Below are positions 1-10,409 of a stretch of 64,000 nt of DNA, piece after piece (within the stretch, counting starts at the first letter, position 1; the number at the start of each line of letters is the position of its first letter). A program made the translations under genes and the position numbers. The DNA is from Bidens hawaiensis (Eukaryota > Streptophyta > Magnoliopsida > Asterales > Asteraceae): NCBI GenBank assembly GCA_021521415.1, contig JAIQDT010000295.1:930001-994000 (forward strand). The letters run 5' to 3'. The notes beneath the pieces were generated by a model. That model was not told the DNA's origin, did no database searches, and worked only from the letters and a program-made list of their open reading frames with translations.

Positions 1-634
1 TTCACAAGGTAATGGGGATTAAAACGTGATGATTTCGTTAGATTTGATGAACATCTTAGGGGTTATTTATGTGATTATGTTCGAGTTTTAACCTTATACT
101 TATAAGCTGCAATTAACCTAATTAATGTCTCTATTTATTCTAAATGGACAATACGATTCTTGTTTCGATGTATTTCCGAGATCCTTAGAATCATTGGTTC
201 GGATTTACATCGTAGATTATGTGTTAATTGAACCAGATTCGATCTTTGACTGTTAGTGTGCTTGAAAATTTTGACTTGGACCTTGTTAGTAAAACATTAA
301 GTTTATTAGTGGCCATTTGTTATAATGTAACGAATTGAAACTACTTCGTGTTCAATTCGTTACTAAGGTCTAACGAATCAGCTCTTTCAACAAAATTGAT
401 AACAAATCAATGCTTAATTCGTTATCTCTTCACCACTGATTCGCAAAGTCTAATTCGTATTATTTACTTGATAACGAATTAGTCATTTCGTTATAACTTA
501 ACATCAATTCGTTATAACGAATCAGATTATTTAACGAATGACATTTTAAAATTATTATAAAAATAAAGTTTAAAATTATTTATTTTTCAGTGTTCGTTTT
601 TACTAAATCTCGAATTTTTATGTGTTTTATAGTT
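1..634 (+). other. Untranslated leader of left-end retroelement, rich in ATTCGTTA/TAACGAAT octamers
   Basis: No coding frame is supported here. The stretch lies upstream of a retroelement ORF and is probably its 5' untranslated internal region; the 5' LTR and primer-binding site would lie left of the window. Between about 330 and 535 the octamers ATTCGTTA and TAACGAAT recur, including a perfect 16 bp palindrome at 507-522 (ATTCGTTA followed directly by TAACGAAT). The same octamers return in this element's 3' LTR near 3930 and in the LTRs of a different family further right. Confidence 0.4.
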
Positions 635-2330
635 ATGGCTGACGAGATTATCCGGGATCCTCCGGTTGCTTAACAACCACCGGTACAACAACAACAAGAA
701 CCTAATCTCCATCTTCTTTTATATGATAAAAAGCACAACATCTGCACATTTCTCGGTTCCAATTTTGCTAATGAGGATCTTTTCGGTGACGTAATAGCTT
801 TTCTGAGACGTTCTCGTATCCAGTATGCTATATCTGCAAGACCAACATACACTTCAGTATTGTACTTCATTTTAGGAACTCGGCACGTTATGTTAAGACA
901 GAGGATCATATTGTGGCTGAGATCAACAAACAGCCAATTATTATTACTCATGGAGTGATTCGGCGAGTACTGCAGTTTGGGGATACGATAGATGATCCCA
1001 GTGAATTTGATAAGGCATTGATTCAGGGGTTATTTAATAGAGTTTTTTGTGCTGGTGATCTGGATAAATCTATGTACAACAAAGCGTATTTATGCCCGAC
1101 TTACAAGTATATGTTACACGTACTCATCCATTGTCTCGGTGGGAGAAAAGGAGGATTTGACGAATGCCGAATTTTTTTACAATCGGCATTTGTTGCGCTC
1201 ATTCTGAATAAACCTTTTAATTTCTCTGAAGTTATATTCTATCATCTAAAGGAAAATTGCACGGTGAAGAATAGACGTGGGAAGTTTTTGATGTGTCCAC
1301 GTTTTATCCAGCTGATAGTTCAAGATCTGATTCCTACTTTGGAAATTGATATGACTGCTGTGAATGATTTGATGCCTATGGAGCATATGACAGCTAATAC
1401 TGTCAAAAGGATGAAGTCGTACAGACAAGACCCACATCCTTGGTCAAAGCGTTTGATGGGTCATTTAACTAATCCAGCTTATGTATGTCCTTCTGATGAT
1501 CGCTAGATCCACGACGATTTGGATTCCGAGCGTGAAGAGGGTCCACATGGGAACGGTGATGATGAAGATGATGAAGATGGCAATGGTGGTAATGGTGGTG
1601 ATGGAGTTCAACAAAATGTTGAAGTTGAGGTTCAACAAAACATTGAGGTTGAGGCAGCTTCTGTTCAAAGCTGCTCAACGTAAGCGTAAAGGAAAAGGGG
1701 TGGCTAGTGGTGAGCCATCTAAGCGTAGGGTGACTGCAGGAGCTGGTGTATCGTTTGGGGTTTAGCCTCCAAGGTTGTCTGCTACTCAAAGACCGGCGGT
1801 TCCACTTACTAGTAGCACCCCGAAATTAACATTGACGACGGTAATGGTTCATGATCAGAGGCTTGGTATGATTCCATAATCTGTATTATCTAATATACCA
1901 AGGCCTCCTGCTAGTGCTTCGGTGGTTCCTCCAACACTGACGATGAGGCCTAAGCAACCTCTTGATGTTGCATTTATTAGAATTACACGTCCTCAGTGTC
2001 CAATCTAGCCGGTGCATCCATCTGTTCATACCATGCCGTCAACTCATCAAACTGACATGCTCTTGAGCTTGATTCATCTTTATGAGAATCAAATGGCTGC
2101 TAACTGTCAGACTCAAGAGCGTATGCTAGAAAATCAATGAAGGCTGATGAGTTATGCCTCTTTCTGCCAAAAGGAGACTCGAGCCCTTCATGAGATTGTT
2201 ACGTCTCAGGGGGTGAAGATAAAAGAACAAGAGGATCTGATTCTGCTACTTACATGTTAAGAAGATGCATTAAAGAAGCTCAGGAATGATGATGAAGATC
2301 CATATGAGTCGGGTGTAGTGGGGAAGTGAG
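635..2330 (+). pseudogene. Retroelement-associated ORF of unknown function, part 1 (broken)
   Basis: The first ATG is at 635, but a stop follows after 12 codons at 671-673. The frame then continues and shifts by one near 868. The longest open part is 913-1506, ending in a TAG at 1504 with the same frame continuing into an Asp/Glu/Gly-rich segment up to about 1680. After another shift, a Lys/Arg-rich stretch (RKRKGKGVASGEPSKRR) and a polar, probably helical region reach about 2330 with several stops. The 913-1506 part has a regular alpha-helical look (INKQPIIITHGVIRRVLQFGD near its start) and matches no enzyme motif I know. From memory it resembles lineage-specific ORFs in Asteraceae retroelements; that is not verified. 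It has no gag zinc knuckle and no protease, reverse transcriptase or integrase motif. It looks like the main product of a non-autonomous LTR element. Confidence 0.45.
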
Positions 2331-2576
2331 CCGAAACAAGCTCACGGCTCATCCTCCGGTGCATGTATGAGTGGGACTGCGGGTGATGTTGGAAAACAGT
2401 TGGTCGTTTATCAAGACTCGATGAATGCTAAGCCAATTGAGTCGATAATGGCTGATATTGTTGTATTTATTTATGGTACGGGGGTGGTCAAAAGCATTCT
2501 GAATACTGATGAGATAGAAGTGGGATAGTTTGTGGATCGGTCCTTAACATGAGAGTAGATCTCTTTACTGCTGGGT

Positions 2577-3572
2577 TTGAATGAAGATGAGCTGAACGTG
2601 TTAGAAGCTAAGGAAGATGTTGAAGTGATAAACGAAGAGGAAGTCTTATTTGATACGAAGATCCCGATGAATCCGTCGTTTATTTATGAAGATGAGGAGG
2701 TCGAGATTGAGGACGTGACGGTTGAGGAATATCCTGATCTATTTGAAAGAACAAACGTCGATCAGGGTGCTCCTGTATTTACTGAAGAAAATGATAAAGC
2801 TCCCGAAGATCAACTGGAGAAAGTATCAAAGGGTAAAAGCATTGACACAAGATTTGACTCGAAGCCTAATCTGTCTGTTGCTGATATCCAAGGATGGTTT
2901 GCTTGCCGAAAGAAGAGAACTCGTAAGTTTATTGATGCATACAGATATGTGGATGAAGAACGAAAGTAGGAAGCCATTGCACGCGCTAAAGCTAATAAGA
3001 TGACCTCATTCAAAGTCGTGTCAAAAGTGCGAGGTGATTTTATTTCATGGCTTTACGATTCTGAATTAAAGTTCTGTATAATCAAATGGGAGAATGGCAT
3101 TCAGTACTACGAAAACATTACTGACGTTCTCTCATTACCGCGTTGGGATGTACGAACCCTCGTGTGTCGACCTTTCATTAGCCGTGGGGGAAATCATCAA
3201 GCAGAGTGGTTTCATCAACATTTGCTTTTTGAGGTCAACCACGGGTTTAAATTCTTTAAGCCGTAGATTCCAATCCGTAAACGTATTGACCAGATAGAAC
3301 CAAGAACGGGTTGGAGGTAGCTCGTGCTTAAAGTTAAACTGCTAAAGACGATGAAGACTGTACCAGTCAAGAAGCTTAATCAGCATATATATTTATCGTT
3401 CAACCGTTGGTATTATGACAATCGTACTGGCGAGGCCGATATTGTTTTGGGAAAGGGTTTAAAGACCGAGCTGATTAAAATTATTGATCCAATGTGGCTC
3501 GTGAATTTGACTGAAACTGATAATGACATGCTATTCAAGAATAAAATATTAATCGAGCGTCGTGAAGACTAA
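2577..3572 (+). pseudogene. Retroelement-associated ORF of unknown function, part 2 (broken)
   Basis: Three consecutive open pieces read through two breaks: 2577-2969 (acidic, with VEDVEVINEEE-type runs), 3000-3266 and 3324-3572. The first break is a TAG at 2967; the next frame continues directly, so these are likely fragments of one protein. The middle piece is aromatic-rich (DFISWLYDSELKFCIIKWEN) and the last is basic. I recognise no domain. The position, between part 1 and a polypurine tract plus LTR start at 3696, says this belongs to the same retroelement and would be the C-terminal part of its polyprotein. An alternative is a second ORF of the element. Function unknown. Confidence 0.4.
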
Positions 3573-3695
3573 GACCGAGCGATGCAGTTTCAATGTGCCG
3601 TTCGTGTATGTCACGTGTATGGCATTCACAGCTGTCGGGACTAGCAGACGAAACGCTTCAAATAATTTAAAGACAAAGAGCGCAAGACGAGGGGG

Positions 3696-4267
3696 TGTTT
3701 GTTAGTTCACGGTTTTGTGTCACGAGTCTTTGTAGTTATTGTTTATTAATATGATAAAGATATTTATATTTAAGTCTAGTTCGTTAAGGTAATACTAGTT
3801 TGTTAAGGATGTTTAATGAACTAGTCTGTTAAGTTAATGTTTCTCCCATTTGTTAACGATTTTTAACGAATGGGATCTTAGTTCGCTATGTATGTTCCCA
3901 TTCGTCATGGAATGTTGAAAAATGGTGCATAACGAATCAATGATTCGTTATGTGTCTTGTTATTTGTCTGTAATGTAACGAAGTGGATGCTAATTCGTTA
4001 CGGCATGTGTAATGAATTAGCTCCATCTTCTATATATAGAGGTTCATACCTCTATTTAATTTAAGTTTTGATTTTAAAGTAACTACACTCTGTCCATTTC
4101 TCTCTCGATCAAACTTCGTTAATCTATTACTAATATACTTAACATAATACAACTAATACATTATATATAACATAATTAAGAGTAATCATGTACTAGATCC
4201 TAGTAAGATATTAGATCTATGACTAATTCGTTCTAGACCAGGATCAGATATGAGGTTTCAACAAATA
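3696..4267 (+). mobile_element. 3' LTR (5' part only) of the left-end retroelement, with promoter-like TATA
   Basis: A purine tract with five Gs ends at 3695 and is followed by TGTTTGTTAG, the expected layout of polypurine tract plus LTR start. A strong TATA box (TATATATA) lies at about 4031. The LTR carries ATTCGTTA/TAACGAAT octamers, including an 11 bp inverted repeat at 3928-3938/3942-3952 around AAT. Its 3' end is lost: near 4268 the sequence changes to a fragment of another element's LTR. The junction is placed by where similarity to the 7649-10685 LTR begins, so it is good to about 20 bp. Confidence 0.5.
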
Positions 4268-4985
4268 GTATGACCTTATATGGATCGAAACCCGTTAGAT
4301 CTAGTCACGAAATGATGAACCGACACCCTCAACCGTTAAAGTCACAAGATCCGGATGGAATCGGGTATAAACCTACCGAAAGATGAGCTTTGGGGTCACC
4401 TTAGCTCGGATCCGTCATGATCTGGATGAAAAACGGTGTAGAAAAACGTTTTTTTCAGCCACCTCCCGTTTTTCTGGCATGACGGCGCCGGAAAGGCGGC
4501 GAAGGAAAGGCGACGTACAAGGTAAAGAGAATGTCAGAGAATGTTATGGCATTCTCTGACCTAACCCTAGGCGCGTGTAACGAATTCGTTAAGCAATTTG
4601 TTACGGAGGATTAACGAATGAGTCCTCATTCGTTAGGCTCATTCGCTATGCTAATTCATTAAGAAAGAATAACTAATGAATTGCCATTCGTTAACGGAAA
4701 ACTAACGAATGAATCCTCATTCGTTATTAAGGTCAATTCGTTATAAAGTGTCATTCGTTATAAAGTGTCATTCGTTATAAAGGTCAATTCATTATAAAGG
4801 GTCATTCGTTATAAAGGTTTATTCATTATAAATGTCAATTCGTTATAAAGGTCCATTCGTCAAGAAGTAACGAATGAGCCTCATTCGTTAAGAAACTGAC
4901 TAACGAAATAGAGTTTGAAAGAATAAAAGAAAGGTCCCTTGACTTAGAATAAAATGGATTAATTAGGAAGAAGCCCTCGAACATT
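4268..4985 (+). mobile_element. Truncated LTR fragment (same family as the 7649-10685 LTR)
   Basis: This block is clearly similar to about 7945-8610 (shared stretches such as CCGTTAGATCTAGTCAC and GATCCGGATGGAATCGGG, in the same order). Both ends of the LTR are missing. It is followed after a short AT-rich stretch by a pol remnant that begins inside the reverse transcriptase, so the 5' LTR, leader, gag and protease of this element have been lost by deletion. Confidence 0.7.
4578..4890. repeat. Dense array of ATTCGTTA/TAACGAAT palindromic octamers
   Basis: By eye I count about 14 exact copies of the octamer on one strand or the other in some 310 bp. Several are paired head to head: TAACGAAT overlapping ATTCGTTA in a 14 bp palindrome at 4578-4591; 11 bp arms (TAACGAATGAG / CTCATTCGTTA) with a 2 nt loop at 4612-4635; the same arms with a 1 nt loop at 4868-4890. 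Between them are looser repeats of the form cATTCGTTATAAAGg about every 20 bp. Confidence 0.85.
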
Positions 4986-5040
4986 ATGAGTCAGCAAATA
5001 AAATAACAAATTAAGAATTCTAATGAAAATTGTGTTAAGG

Positions 5041-7606
5041 AAGTTAATGGAAATAAAATATCATGAGTTGAACAAGCTTACGGTGAAGAACAGATATCTG
5101 TTGCCACGGATTTATGATCTGTTTGATCAACTACAAGGTTAGAATTGGTTCTCTCGAATAGAACATATACCAGGCTATCATCAGCTGAGGTGAAGGAGGC
5201 AGACATACCTAAGACAACATTTCAGAAGCGGTATGGACACTACGAGTTCCTCGTGATGTCGTTTGGTCTAACCAATGCCCCCGCAACATTTACGGATATG
5301 ATGAATAAGGTGTTTCGGCCAATGCTAGAGAAGTCAGTTATCGTCTTCATTGATGACATATTGATTTATTAAAAAAGCGGGTCTGACCATGCTGAGCATC
5401 TAAGAGAAGTATTGGAGGTTTTGAAGGAAGAGAAGCTGTATGCTAAGTTCTCGAAATGCGCATTCTGGTCGCGTGAAGTGCAATTTCTAGGTCACATGAT
5501 CAATCCTGAAGGGATTACCGTGGACCCAGCTAAGATTGAGGCAATAACGAGTTGGAAGACTCCGCAGAACCCGACTGATATACGCAACTTCTTAGGGTTG
5601 GCCGGCTATTATAGGAGATTCATTGAAGGCTTCTCTAAGATAGCCGCACTGTTGACCGGAACGACCCAGAAGTCTGTAGTATTCAATTGGGGTAAGTTTC
5701 AGGAGGAAGCTTTTGAGGAATTCAAGAAACATTCATACAAGCTCCAATCCTTGCTCTATCTGACGGTGATGAGGATTTGGTAGTTTACACTGATGCCTCG
5801 CATCGTGGGTTAGGTTGCGTGTTAATTCAACGAGGAAATGTGATAGCTTATGCGTTCAAACAGTTGAAGGTTCATGAGAGTACCTACCTGACGCATGACT
5901 TAGAGCTAGCAGCAGTAGTGCAAGCTCTCAAGATTTGGAGACACTACTTATATGATACTAAGTGTACTATTTACACCGACCATAAGAGTTTGAAGTATTT
6001 CTTTGAGTAGAAAGCGCTGAACATGAGACAGGGGATATTGTTAGAGTTGATAAAGGACTACGATTGTGATATCAAATACTATCCTAGTAAGGCTAATGTG
6101 GTTGCTGACGAACTAAGCCATAAGAATGAGGAAGTCATTGGAACAGTGCAGTCGTATAAGTTGATTATTAACTCAGATCTCTTTAAAGAGATCATCAAAG
6201 TACAGTCCGAAGTGCTTATAAATGAAGGGTTAGTGAAGAAGGAAAGAATCTTCGGACAACATGGAGAGCTGACGGAAAAAACTCATGGTGTGAAGACTAG
6301 GTTTGACCGTATGTGGATTCCATGCCATGTAAATCTTAGAGGTTGAATCCTAGATGAAGCTCTTAAGTCAAGATACTCGATTCATCCGGGATCCACCAAG
6401 ATGTATCAAGACCTGAAGAGAGAGTACTGGTGGCCGGGTATGAAAAATGATGTAGTAGATTATGTCAGTAAGTGCTTAACTTGTTCGCAAGTCAAAGCGA
6501 AGCACCAAAAGCCCTATGGGAAGATGAAGCCATTAGAGATACCTAGATGAAAATGGGAACACATCACCATGGATTTCATAACTAAGCTATCGCGTACAAC
6601 TAAACATCATGATACCATCTGGGTGATAGTGGACCGTTTGATTAAAAGTGCTCACTTTTTGCCTATACGATAGGCTATCTCATCAGAAACATAAGCAAAT
6701 ATGTTCATAAAGGAGGTTGTGACTAAGCATGGAGTACCTCTGTCGATCGTGTCTGACAGCGATACTCTCTTTCAAGATTTTGGAAGAAGTTCCATGAAGC
6801 TATGGGAACAAGATTGAACATCAGTACGGCATATCATCCTCAAATAGATGGGCAGTCTGAAAGGATTATTCAAACCCTTGAGGATATTCAACGTGCTTGT
6901 GTTTTGGATTTTGGATGAATTTGGGATGGTCATCTACATCTTGTAGAATTCTCTTATAACAATAGCTACCATTCAAGTATTGGTATGCCACCATTTGAGA
7001 TGTTATACGGTAGACGTTGTAGAACTCCTATATGTTTGGGGAGAGATTGGTCAGAAAGAGATTGGAAGTTTGGAAGTTGTGCAAGAAACCTTGTCAAGGT
7101 TCAATCAGATCAAGGCAAGGATGAAAGCCGCTCAAGATCGACAGAAGTCGTATGCTGATAAGCAGCAATGACCAATCGAGTTTAACGTTGGTGATAATGT
7201 AATGCTCGAGTTCTCGCCTTGGAAAGGAATTATTCGCTTCAGAAAAAGAGGAAAGTTGATCCCGAGGTACATTGGACCGTTTAAGATTGTAGATCGTGTG
7301 GGTGAAGTGGCTTACAAGCTATATTTACCCGAGGAGCTTGAAGGAATCCATTCTACCTTCCATGTTTCTCATCTGAGAAAATGTCTAGCTGATGACACGT
7401 CTCATGTGCCATTAGTAGACATCGAGATTGATGAACAGTTAAACTACATTGAACAGCCTGTAGAGATAGTCGACCGCAAGGAAAAACAGCTTCGTCATAA
7501 GTTTATCCATTTGGTGAAGGTGATATGGAAGCACCGTAAAGGATCAAATGCCACTTGGGAAGTTGAAGAGGAGATGCACAAGTATTACCCGGGATTGTTT
7601 ATGTGA
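5041..7606 (+). pseudogene. Ty3/gypsy chromovirus (Tekay-type) pol remnant: RT, RNase H, integrase, chromodomain
   Basis: The frame opens inside the reverse transcriptase ([11 protein letters not shown] at about 5060). RT follows, with the catalytic IDD at 5349-5357 and a stop directly after it at 5370-5372. The RT thumb lies at 5412-5760. RNase H begins near 5777 with TDAS at 5789 and keeps the DLELAA and TDHKSL blocks, then a stop at 6008. Integrase runs from about 6350, with its zinc-binding HPGS..CLTCSQ region, an MDF catalytic block and stops near 6548 and 6671; frameshifts occur near 6780. The C-terminal open part 7202-7606 holds the GPF motif and a chromodomain-like end (WKHRKGSNATWEVEEEM). 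The order RT-RH-IN-chromodomain defines Ty3/gypsy chromoviruses. Gag and protease are absent. At least six stops or frameshifts mean it cannot make a functional polyprotein. Confidence 0.9.
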
Positions 7607-7611
7607 TAGTT

Positions 7612-7648
7612 AGGTTTCGGGGCGAAACCTCTTTAAGGAGGGAAGACT
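7612..7648 (+). promoter_or_regulatory. Conserved inverted repeat plus polypurine tract at the 3' end of the pol element
   Basis: A perfect 8 bp inverted repeat (AGGTTTCG, GGG, CGAAACCT; 7612-7630) is followed by a purine-rich tract (AAGGAGGGAAGA, 7634-7646) and then the LTR start TG at 7649. The tract is the expected plus-strand primer. Similar inverted repeats precede the polypurine tracts at 11923 and, on the other strand, at 45369. Confidence 0.75.
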
Positions 7649-7770
7649 TGTAACATCTCGTTTCCTGTTTCGGTTAATAAAATAATAATGTTAGTTATTA
7701 TGAGTTGGGCTTGTGTTGGGTTAAATAAATGTGGGTCATGGACTTGGATTAATAAGTAAGTAAGAAAGAC

Positions 7771-7804
7771 CATGGGCTTAAGCCCATAACCCATAATATA
7801 TAAA
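7771..7804 (+). promoter_or_regulatory. LTR core promoter: palindromic TGGGCT sites and TATA box
   Basis: A perfect 16 bp palindrome, ATGGGCTT followed by AAGCCCAT (7772-7787), matches the plant site II core TGGGCY that TCP factors bind. TATATAAA follows at 7797-7804, 148 bp from the LTR start. Matching TATA boxes occur at 12146 and, on the minus strand, at 18270 and 29626. Confidence 0.6.
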
Positions 7805-8227
7805 CCATAATTACCCATTACTTCATCCATTTTCACCCATTCCATACACCATCCAAAACACACACTTAAGCTCTCTCTCATATTTTTCTCTTTCTCCAAC
7901 CAAAAACAAGGTGTAGAACTTATCCCGACCCGAGGTAATGATAATATGACCATATATGGATCCAAAACCGTTAGATCTAGTCACAACATGATGAACCGAC
8001 ACCCTCAACAGTTAGAAGTCACAAGATCCGGATGGAATCGGGTATAAACCGATCGAAAGAAGAGCTTAGGGGTCACCTTAGTTCGGATCAGGAATGATCG
8101 GGGACGAAAAACAGTGTAGAAACACGTTTTCCCGGCCACCGCCCGTTTTTCCAACACGACGGCGCCGAATAGGTGGCGTACTAGGTAAAGAGAATGTTCT
8201 GACATTCTCTAACCTAACCCTAGGCGC

Positions 8228-8535
8228 GTGTAACAAAGTCGTTAAAAAATTTGTTACGGAGGATTAACGAACGAGCCCTCATTCATTAGGCTCATTCGTT
8301 ATGCCAATTCGTTAAGAAAGAATAACGAATGAATTGCCATTCGTTAACGGAGAACTAAAGAATGAATCCTCATTCATTATAAAGGTCAATTCGTTATAAA
8401 GGTTCATTCGTAATAAAGGTCAATTCGTTATAAAGGGTCATTAGTTATAATGGTTCATTCGTTATAAAGGTTAATTCGTTATAAAGGTCCATTCGTCAAG
8501 AAGTAAAGAATGAGCCAAATTCATTAAGAAACTAA
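8228..8535. repeat. ATTCGTTA/TAACGAAT octamer array in the 3.0 kb LTR
   Basis: Homologous to the array at 4578-4890 but more degraded (several octamers read CATTCATTA or AAAGAAT). It lies between a conserved block (CTAACCCTAGGCGCGTGTAAC) and the GC hairpins. Confidence 0.75.
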
Positions 8536-8612
8536 ATAACGAATTAGAGTTTGAAAGAATGACATAACGGTACCTGGACTTTGAATAAAATGGATTAATT
8601 ATAAAGAAGCCA

Positions 8613-8680
8613 GGGGCTCTGCCCCTTGGACCCTGCTGGGGCCTCCGCCCCTAGTATCCTGCTGCCCGGGGCGCTGCCCC
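8613..8680 (+). other. Three consecutive GGGGC/GCCCC hairpins
   Basis: Stems GGGGC/GCCCC at 8613-8625 (loop TCT), 8638-8651 (loop CTCC) and 8668-8680 (loop GCT). The stems are identical and the loops differ. The same module lies at 17391-17458 and, with two clear hairpins, near 28389-28436 in the solo LTRs. It is a GC island in AT-rich surroundings. Confidence 0.8.
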
Positions 8681-8892
8681 CAGACCCATATTTGTTGAGG
8701 GTTGTAATTAAACTAGAAATGTGATATGGGTAGTGATAGTTAATTGATACGTGTAATTGTTATACTGTTAGTCACGCACAGCTAAATAAAGGAATAACCA
8801 TTAACGGTGAACGTAACAGGACACATGTGAGTTTCTAGCGCCATTTCCTTGTTATATTTTGGGGTTGTGTGCATACTTGATATGATTAGTTA

Positions 8893-8920
8893 ATACACTT
8901 ACCCTAAGTGGTAAGTGTAT
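8893..8920 (+). other. Conserved 11 bp stem-loop with a donor-like GGTAAGT arm
   Basis: ATACACTTACC at 8893-8903 and GGTAAGTGTAT at 8910-8920, loop CTAAGT. Same arms at 13159-13186 and 28152-28179, and with 10 bp arms at 17152-17179. The right arm holds a consensus plant 5' splice-site sequence (G/GTAAGT). Confidence 0.8.
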
Positions 8921-9119
8921 GCCTTATATGATTTATGCGATAATGGTTGAAGTTATGAATGAATGCTTGTCGGTACATGAATGATCTTCGGATATTGCAC
9001 ATATCGCTAGGAAAGGTGAGTTTTACATAATACGTATGAATGATATACGAATGATTAAGAGTATGTGTAAAAAGTATATAATAGAATGTACGTATAAAGA
9101 AATGTATGTATCGTTGTGC

Positions 9120-9310
9120 GGAAAGAAGGGTACAGACCCTAACAATATTTGAGATAGAAGGGATCAGACCCTAATAATATCTGAGATAGAGAAGAAAGGG
9201 ACCAGACCCTACTAATACCAGAGATAGAGAGGAAAGGGACCAAACCCTACTAATATCTGCGATAGAGAAGAAAGGACCAGACCCTACTAGTATCTGAGAT
9301 GGTAAAGATA
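9120..9310. repeat. Tandem repeat of about 40 bp units in the LTR
   Basis: About five degenerate units of the form AAAGGGACCAGACCCTA..AATATCTGAGATAGAG. The core GACCCTAATAATAT is shared with the 36 bp units in the minus-strand LTR at 27600-27945, so both probably come from one ancestral repeat. Confidence 0.75.
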
Positions 9311-9639
9311 GTTATTACGTGTTACGAAAGTATGAAGGTATGAAAGATAGAAAGAAAGTATGTATGTACGAATGAAAGAAAGGTAACAGACAAAGGAGTT
9401 GTTTGTTTTAAAAGACAAAAATTGTCTGCAATCTGAATTCATCTGATTTAATGTCTACAACTGAAGATGTGGTCTGAAGGTTTGCAATCTGGAAATATAA
9501 TATTGTTTCTTTTATAAATTGAATATCGTCTGCATAAGCTGAAAATTAGTTATCTATCATATATATTACAGTAGTTAAAAGTCATTTAACGTTTGTAGAC
9601 TGCTAAAATAATTGTTAGCGGTGTACGAACTATGGAAGT

Positions 9640-10145
9640 GGGTGGTGGTAGACGATTGTGGTAGGCGGTGAACGGTGGGTGGTGGTGATGGAAGGTTGTG
9701 GTGGACGATGATGGTGGCCGACAATGGGTGGTGGTGGTGATGAATGATGGTGGTGGGTGGTGGACTATGGTGGTGGTGGTGGTGGTGGCGGGGTGGTGGT
9801 GGTGGATGGTGGTGACGGCGAACGGTGGGTGGTGGCGGTGGCGGGTGGTGGTAGATGGTGGTGGCGGTGTGATGGATGATGGTGGTGGCAGGTGGTGGTG
9901 GCGACAGACTGTGGGTGGTGGTGGTGGATGGTGATGGTAGTGGACGGTGGTTGCGGCCGACGGGGGTGGTGGTAGTAATGGACGATGGTGGTGGTGGGTG
10001 GTTAACGGTGGTGGTGGTGAGTGGTTGACGGTGGTGGTGGTGGTGGTGGTGGACGGTGGTGGTGGCAGCAGACGGTGGTGGTGGCGGCGGGCGGTGGTGG
10101 CAGACGGTGGGTGGTGGTGGTGTTGGACATTGGGTGTTGGTACTT
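9640..10145 (+). repeat. GGT/TGG-rich low-complexity array, about 500 bp
   Basis: Almost pure (TGG)n with interspersed GAC, GGC and GAT triplets; the plus strand is strongly G-rich with very few Cs. Open frames over it (runs of Val, Gly and Trp) are by-products of the triplet repeat, not genes. The dense GG runs could form two-layer G-quadruplexes. Confidence 0.85.
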
Positions 10146-10409
10146 GGTATGATGTTAAGAAGTGTGAATAAGTGTGAATAAGTGTGAAGATAGTGAAAAA
10201 AACTTATTTTTTAAGACAATAAAAGCAGTTTTCAGATCTTTTTTTTCAAACAAACAGTCTTCAAGAGCTTATGTCTGCGCGCCCGCAGACATCGGCTCTA
10301 TGCAGAACTTATAAGCAAAAGCAAATAAAACCTAAGTATATAATATATATCTTCGGATACGTATATATGTAACTATGTGAATGAATTTTATGTTGCCTGA
10401 TTAACTAGC

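Noticed and set aside
9698..10171. Two plus-strand open frames of Val/Gly/Trp-rich protein
   Set aside because: They are translations of the (TGG)n array; composition and lack of stops follow from the triplet repeat.
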